Source: GCA-2746795 sp964643965
GTDB taxonomy: Bacteria > Chloroflexota > Anaerolineae > Promineifilales > Promineifilaceae
DNA length: 32,010 nt
Assembly (NCBI GenBank): GCA_964643965.1
Contig: CAZXVH010000054.1
Coordinates: 1-32,010, forward strand
Direction: 5' to 3'
The notes beneath the pieces are model-generated. The model searched no databases, was not told where the DNA came from, and saw only the letters and a program-made list of their open reading frames with translations. The stretch's first letter is position 1. The number at the start of each line of letters is the position of its first letter. This document shows, piece after piece, positions 29,595-32,010 of the stretch. The translations under genes were made by a program, and so were the position numbers.

Positions 29595-29628
29595 AGATTG
29601 GTTCAATCTTTAGCGATTGAACCAATCT
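29595..29628. terminator. Perfect 14-bp hairpin after ppk2 (AGATTGGTTCAATC repeat)
   Basis: AGATTGGTTCAATC (29595-29608) pairs perfectly with GATTGAACCAATCT (29615-29628) around TTTAGC. It lies 8 bases after the ppk2 stop and faces the stop of a convergent gene. A degenerate copy is at 26190-26222. No T run, so its role as a terminator is inferred. Confidence 0.6.
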
Positions 29629-29641
29629 CCCCCCCATCACG

Positions 29642-30739
29642 TTAATCTCGACGCAAGCTGGAGAGATATCCCAGGAATAAGCCCACCGCTAACCCCAAAA
29701 AGCCAAAGCCAAGCTGTTTGGCCCGCTGGCGTACAGGCGAGTCGCCTGGTTCTGGTTGGAATAATGGTTCTGGCGCCAGCGCTGGCACTCTCTCTGGCGT
29801 CATCTCCAGTTCATTAATGTGATTGACGCGCTCCCGCCGGATGGAAACAGCATGGCTGGCAGGAACCAATTTAGAGCCATAGCGGTTGGCGTAAATCTGC
29901 GTGAATTCTGCGCCATAGAAAAAGATTTGGGCGGAGTAGTAAATCCACAAGAGCAGCACAATAAGCGAACCGACTGCGCCATAGGCGGTGGCTGTGCCGC
30001 TCACAGAGATGTAAATGGTGATGGCATAGTTTCCCAGAGCAAAGAGAACGGCCGTTACCACCGCCCCCAGCCATACATCCCGCCACGCCACTTTTGCATC
30101 TGGCAGCGCCTTAAAAACTATGGCAAAAGCAATGGTCGGCACCACCCAAGAAAGCAAAAAGTTAAAGAGGATATTATCAAACTGAGATGAAATGTTAGGA
30201 AACCAGGCAACCAAAAATTGATCCAAAGAAGTCAGCATGGTATTCAAGACAAAGGCGGCGATAAACAGGAACCCTACCCCCAGCACCATCAGCGCCGCCA
30301 ATCCTCGCGTCTGGATAAAATAGAGGATGCCGTGCAAGCCAGTGGGCAGTTCCGGCTCCACCCCCCAAATGGTATTGAGCGCCCGCTTGAGATGGTTGAA
30401 AACGCCAGTAGCGCCCCACAACAAAACGGCCGTGCTGATAATCGTGGCCAAAACAGTGGAGGTATCACGGCTGGTGCTTTGTAAAATATCAGCCACCAGA
30501 TTAGCAACCTCCAAGCCTAAATTTTCATAAACATAGGCCAGGATCATATCCTGCACACTGGATGCCTTCAGAATGCGCCCGGAAATGGCCACGCCCAACA
30601 CCAACAGCGGCGCCAAAGAGAACACCGTGTAATAGGCCAACGCCGCCGCAAAAATTGACGCCTTGTCTTCCGTCCAACGGATAGCGGCGTCACGCAGCAG
30701 GGCAAAAATGGCCTTCAAAATCTCAGAAGCTTTCTTCAT
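29642..30739 (-). CDS. YihY/virulence factor BrkB family membrane protein
   Basis: The 365-residue protein has six hydrophobic segments and the family features: WTEDKASIFAAALAYYTVFSLAPLLVLGVAISG near the start, WGATGVFNHLKRALNTIWGVEP, SWVVPTIAFAIVFKALPDAKVAWRDVWLGAVVTAVLF, and YGAVGSLIVLLLWIYYSAQIFFYGAEFTQIYANRYG. The family is widespread and of unproven function; it was once misnamed RNase BN. The C-terminal 70 residues are polar with a last hydrophobic stretch (LGFGFLGLAVGLFLGYLSS). It starts 13 bases after the stop of the trans-sulfuration gene on the same strand, so they probably form an operon. Two ACGGCCGT motifs, both read TAV. Confidence 0.93.
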   Translation of the reverse strand: MKKASEILKAIFALLRDAAIRWTEDKASIFAAALAYYTVFSLAPLLVLGVAISGRILKASSVQDMILAYVYENLGLEVANLVADILQSTSRDTSTVLATIISTAVLLWGATGVFNHLKRALNTIWGVEPELPTGLHGILYFIQTRGLAALMVLGVGFLFIAAFVLNTMLTSLDQFLVAWFPNISSQFDNILFNFLLSWVVPTIAFAIVFKALPDAKVAWRDVWLGAVVTAVLFALGNYAITIYISVSGTATAYGAVGSLIVLLLWIYYSAQIFFYGAEFTQIYANRYGSKLVPASHAVSIRRERVNHINELEMTPERVPALAPEPLFQPEPGDSPVRQRAKQLGFGFLGLAVGLFLGYLSSLRRD

Positions 30740-30752
30740 TCTCGTTTACAAC

Positions 30753-31925
30753 TTATGCCGGTAAATGGGCCAACGCCTGCGCCAGATCGTGCCTTAGATC
30801 GGCCGCATCTTCAATGCCCACGGAGATGCGCACCAATCCCGGATCCACCGCCAGCGGGGAGTTTGCCACCGAAGCATGGGTCATGGGGGCAGGTAGTTCA
30901 ATGAGCGATTCCACGCCGCCCAGCGACTCTGCCAGGGTGAACAGCTTCGTTTCCCGCGCCAGGTAGCGGGCGGCCGCTTCACCGCCATGCAGCACAAAGG
31001 AGAGCATGCCGCCCGGCCCACTCATCTGGCGCTGGGCCAGCTCATATTGTGGGTGGCTCTCTAACCCTGGGTAAATGACTTCAGCCACGGCCGGATGGTC
31101 GGCCAGGAATTGGGCCACCTGAGTGGCGTTGTAGCAGTGGGCAGCCATGCGCAGCGCCAATGTTTTGATGCCGCGTAGCGTGAGGAAGCAATCCATGGGG
31201 CCAGGAACGGCGCCAATGGCGTTTTGCAAAAATTTGAGGCGGGTATAAGCGGCTTCGTCGTTCAGGGCAATGGCCCCGCCCACCACGTCTGAGTGACCAC
31301 CAATGTATTTGGTGGTGCTGTGGATGACAAAATCGGCGCCAAGGGATAACGGCCGTTGTAACACCGGTGAGGCAAAGGTATTGTCCACTGCCAACCAGGC
31401 ATGGCCGGCATGAGCTATCTCGGCGATGGCGGCGATGTCAGTCAGGCGCAGCATGGGATTGGTTGGCGTCTCTAGCCAGACCAGTTTGGTGTTGGCTTTC
31501 ATGGCGGCGGGGATGGCCTGCGGGTCATTGGCGGTATCTACAAAGTCAAACTCAATGCCATAGCCGGCCAAAATCTGGGTAAACAGACGATAGGTTCCCC
31601 CATACACATCATTGCCGCACAAGACATGCTGGCCCGGTTCTACCAGTCGAAGCAGGGTATCAATAGCGGCCATACCAGAAGAGAAGGCCAGGGCGAAACG
31701 GCCGTTTTCCAATGCCGCCAATGAACGTTGCAAAGCGGTGCGCGTCGGGTTGTCTGTGCGTGAATACTCATACCCTTTATGCACCGCCACATCTTCCTGG
31801 GCATAGGTGGAAGTCTGGTAAATAGGCGTCATCACTGCCCCGGTCAGGGGGTCTGGCTCCACGCCAGCATGAACAGCCAGCGTAGCCAATTTCCAAGGAT
31901 TTATTTGCAATTCTGAATGCGTCAT
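30753..31925 (-). CDS. Trans-sulfuration enzyme (cystathionine gamma-synthase/lyase family), PLP-dependent
   Basis: The 390-residue protein matches the family length. Signatures: YEYSRTDNPTRTALQRSLAALE, SSGMAAIDTLLRLVEPGQHVLCGNDVYGGTYRLF, WLETPTNPMLRLTDI, and the PLP lysine Lys206 in HSTTKYIGGHSDVVGG. It acts in the cytoplasm on cysteine/homocysteine interconversion; synthase and lyase activities cannot be told apart reliably by eye. ATG 31925 fits the usual N terminus (MTHSELQINPWKLATLAVHAG); the frame is open to 32006 at the window edge, but no upstream ribosome binding site is convincing for any start. It is followed by the BrkB-family gene. Two ACGGCCGT motifs (31349, 31698). Confidence 0.92.
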   Translation of the reverse strand: MTHSELQINPWKLATLAVHAGVEPDPLTGAVMTPIYQTSTYAQEDVAVHKGYEYSRTDNPTRTALQRSLAALENGRFALAFSSGMAAIDTLLRLVEPGQHVLCGNDVYGGTYRLFTQILAGYGIEFDFVDTANDPQAIPAAMKANTKLVWLETPTNPMLRLTDIAAIAEIAHAGHAWLAVDNTFASPVLQRPLSLGADFVIHSTTKYIGGHSDVVGGAIALNDEAAYTRLKFLQNAIGAVPGPMDCFLTLRGIKTLALRMAAHCYNATQVAQFLADHPAVAEVIYPGLESHPQYELAQRQMSGPGGMLSFVLHGGEAAARYLARETKLFTLAESLGGVESLIELPAPMTHASVANSPLAVDPGLVRISVGIEDAADLRHDLAQALAHLPA

Positions 31926-32010
31926 AGGGAAGATTGTAATGCGACCTGGCTTCATTAACAATGAATACTCAAGGATTTCATGCAGTAAATCCACCGTATG
32001 GCACACATAT

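Noticed and set aside
462..31705. Restriction-site or simple GC-bias explanation for the ACGGCCGT excess
   Set aside because: Restriction systems normally deplete their sites rather than enrich them, and the flanking AA/TT preference (AACGGCCGTT) is not explained by GC bias. It still needs the k-mer test.

Overview
The window looks like a piece of a Chloroflexota (Anaerolineae-like) chromosome, probably assembled from a metagenome. The phylum call is inference. It rests on the mix of families: a BTAD/NB-ARC/TPR giant regulator, a VorB-type 2-oxoacid:ferredoxin oxidoreductase cluster, a LiaF-like membrane protein, a lipoprotein HtrA, and a secreted protein ending in a hydrophobic 'YLPVIMK'-like tail. 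A run of exactly 100 N (17580-17679), flanked on both sides by the same 55 bases, marks a scaffold join. No rRNA, tRNA, CRISPR array or prophage was seen.

Layout. 1-722: 3' end of a secreted nuclease. 876-2381: M32 carboxypeptidase. 2441-5231 (-): two overlapping CNNM/CBS/CorC membrane proteins. 5661-7373 (-): SulP anion transporter with STAS domain. 7557-9170: GH13 alpha-glucosidase. 9249-11106: a repeat-rich island holding a decayed insertion sequence, a multi-hairpin element, a 26-bp perfect inverted repeat and a small zinc-ribbon gene. 11126-12415: OsmC-like protein and alpha/beta hydrolase. 12843-17246: ferredoxin, VorB-type alpha subunit, TPP beta subunit, PLP aminotransferase and gamma subunit, forming an amino acid to 2-oxoacid to acyl-CoA module. 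17388-17989: LiaF-like membrane protein broken by the scaffold gap. 18166-20419 (-): HtrA-like lipoprotease and a small conserved-looking protein. 20625-23495: BTAD/NB-ARC/TPR regulator. 23610-28539: STAS antagonist, GlgX, RsbW-like kinase and receiver-GAF-PP2C phosphatase, i.e. a partner-switching module with a glycogen debranching enzyme embedded in it. 28573-29586: PPK2. 29642-31925 (-): YihY/BrkB membrane protein and a trans-sulfuration enzyme.

The most striking signal is not a gene. The 8-bp palindrome ACGGCCGT occurs about 47 times by hand count (29 of them as AACGGCCGTT), where under one copy is expected by chance. About 40 copies lie inside genes, read as T-A-V, G-R or R-P. The other 7 are intergenic, and pairs of them form hairpin terminators. 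This is comparable to HIP1 of cyanobacteria or to DNA uptake sequences. The motif is absent from the IS/repeat island. A second layer of dispersed short palindromes (a TAAACCTGACAGGTTTA family, a 27-bp REP-like pair, an AGATTGGTTCAATC hairpin family, and heptamer-repeat hairpins) fills the gaps between genes, especially within the oxidoreductase cluster.
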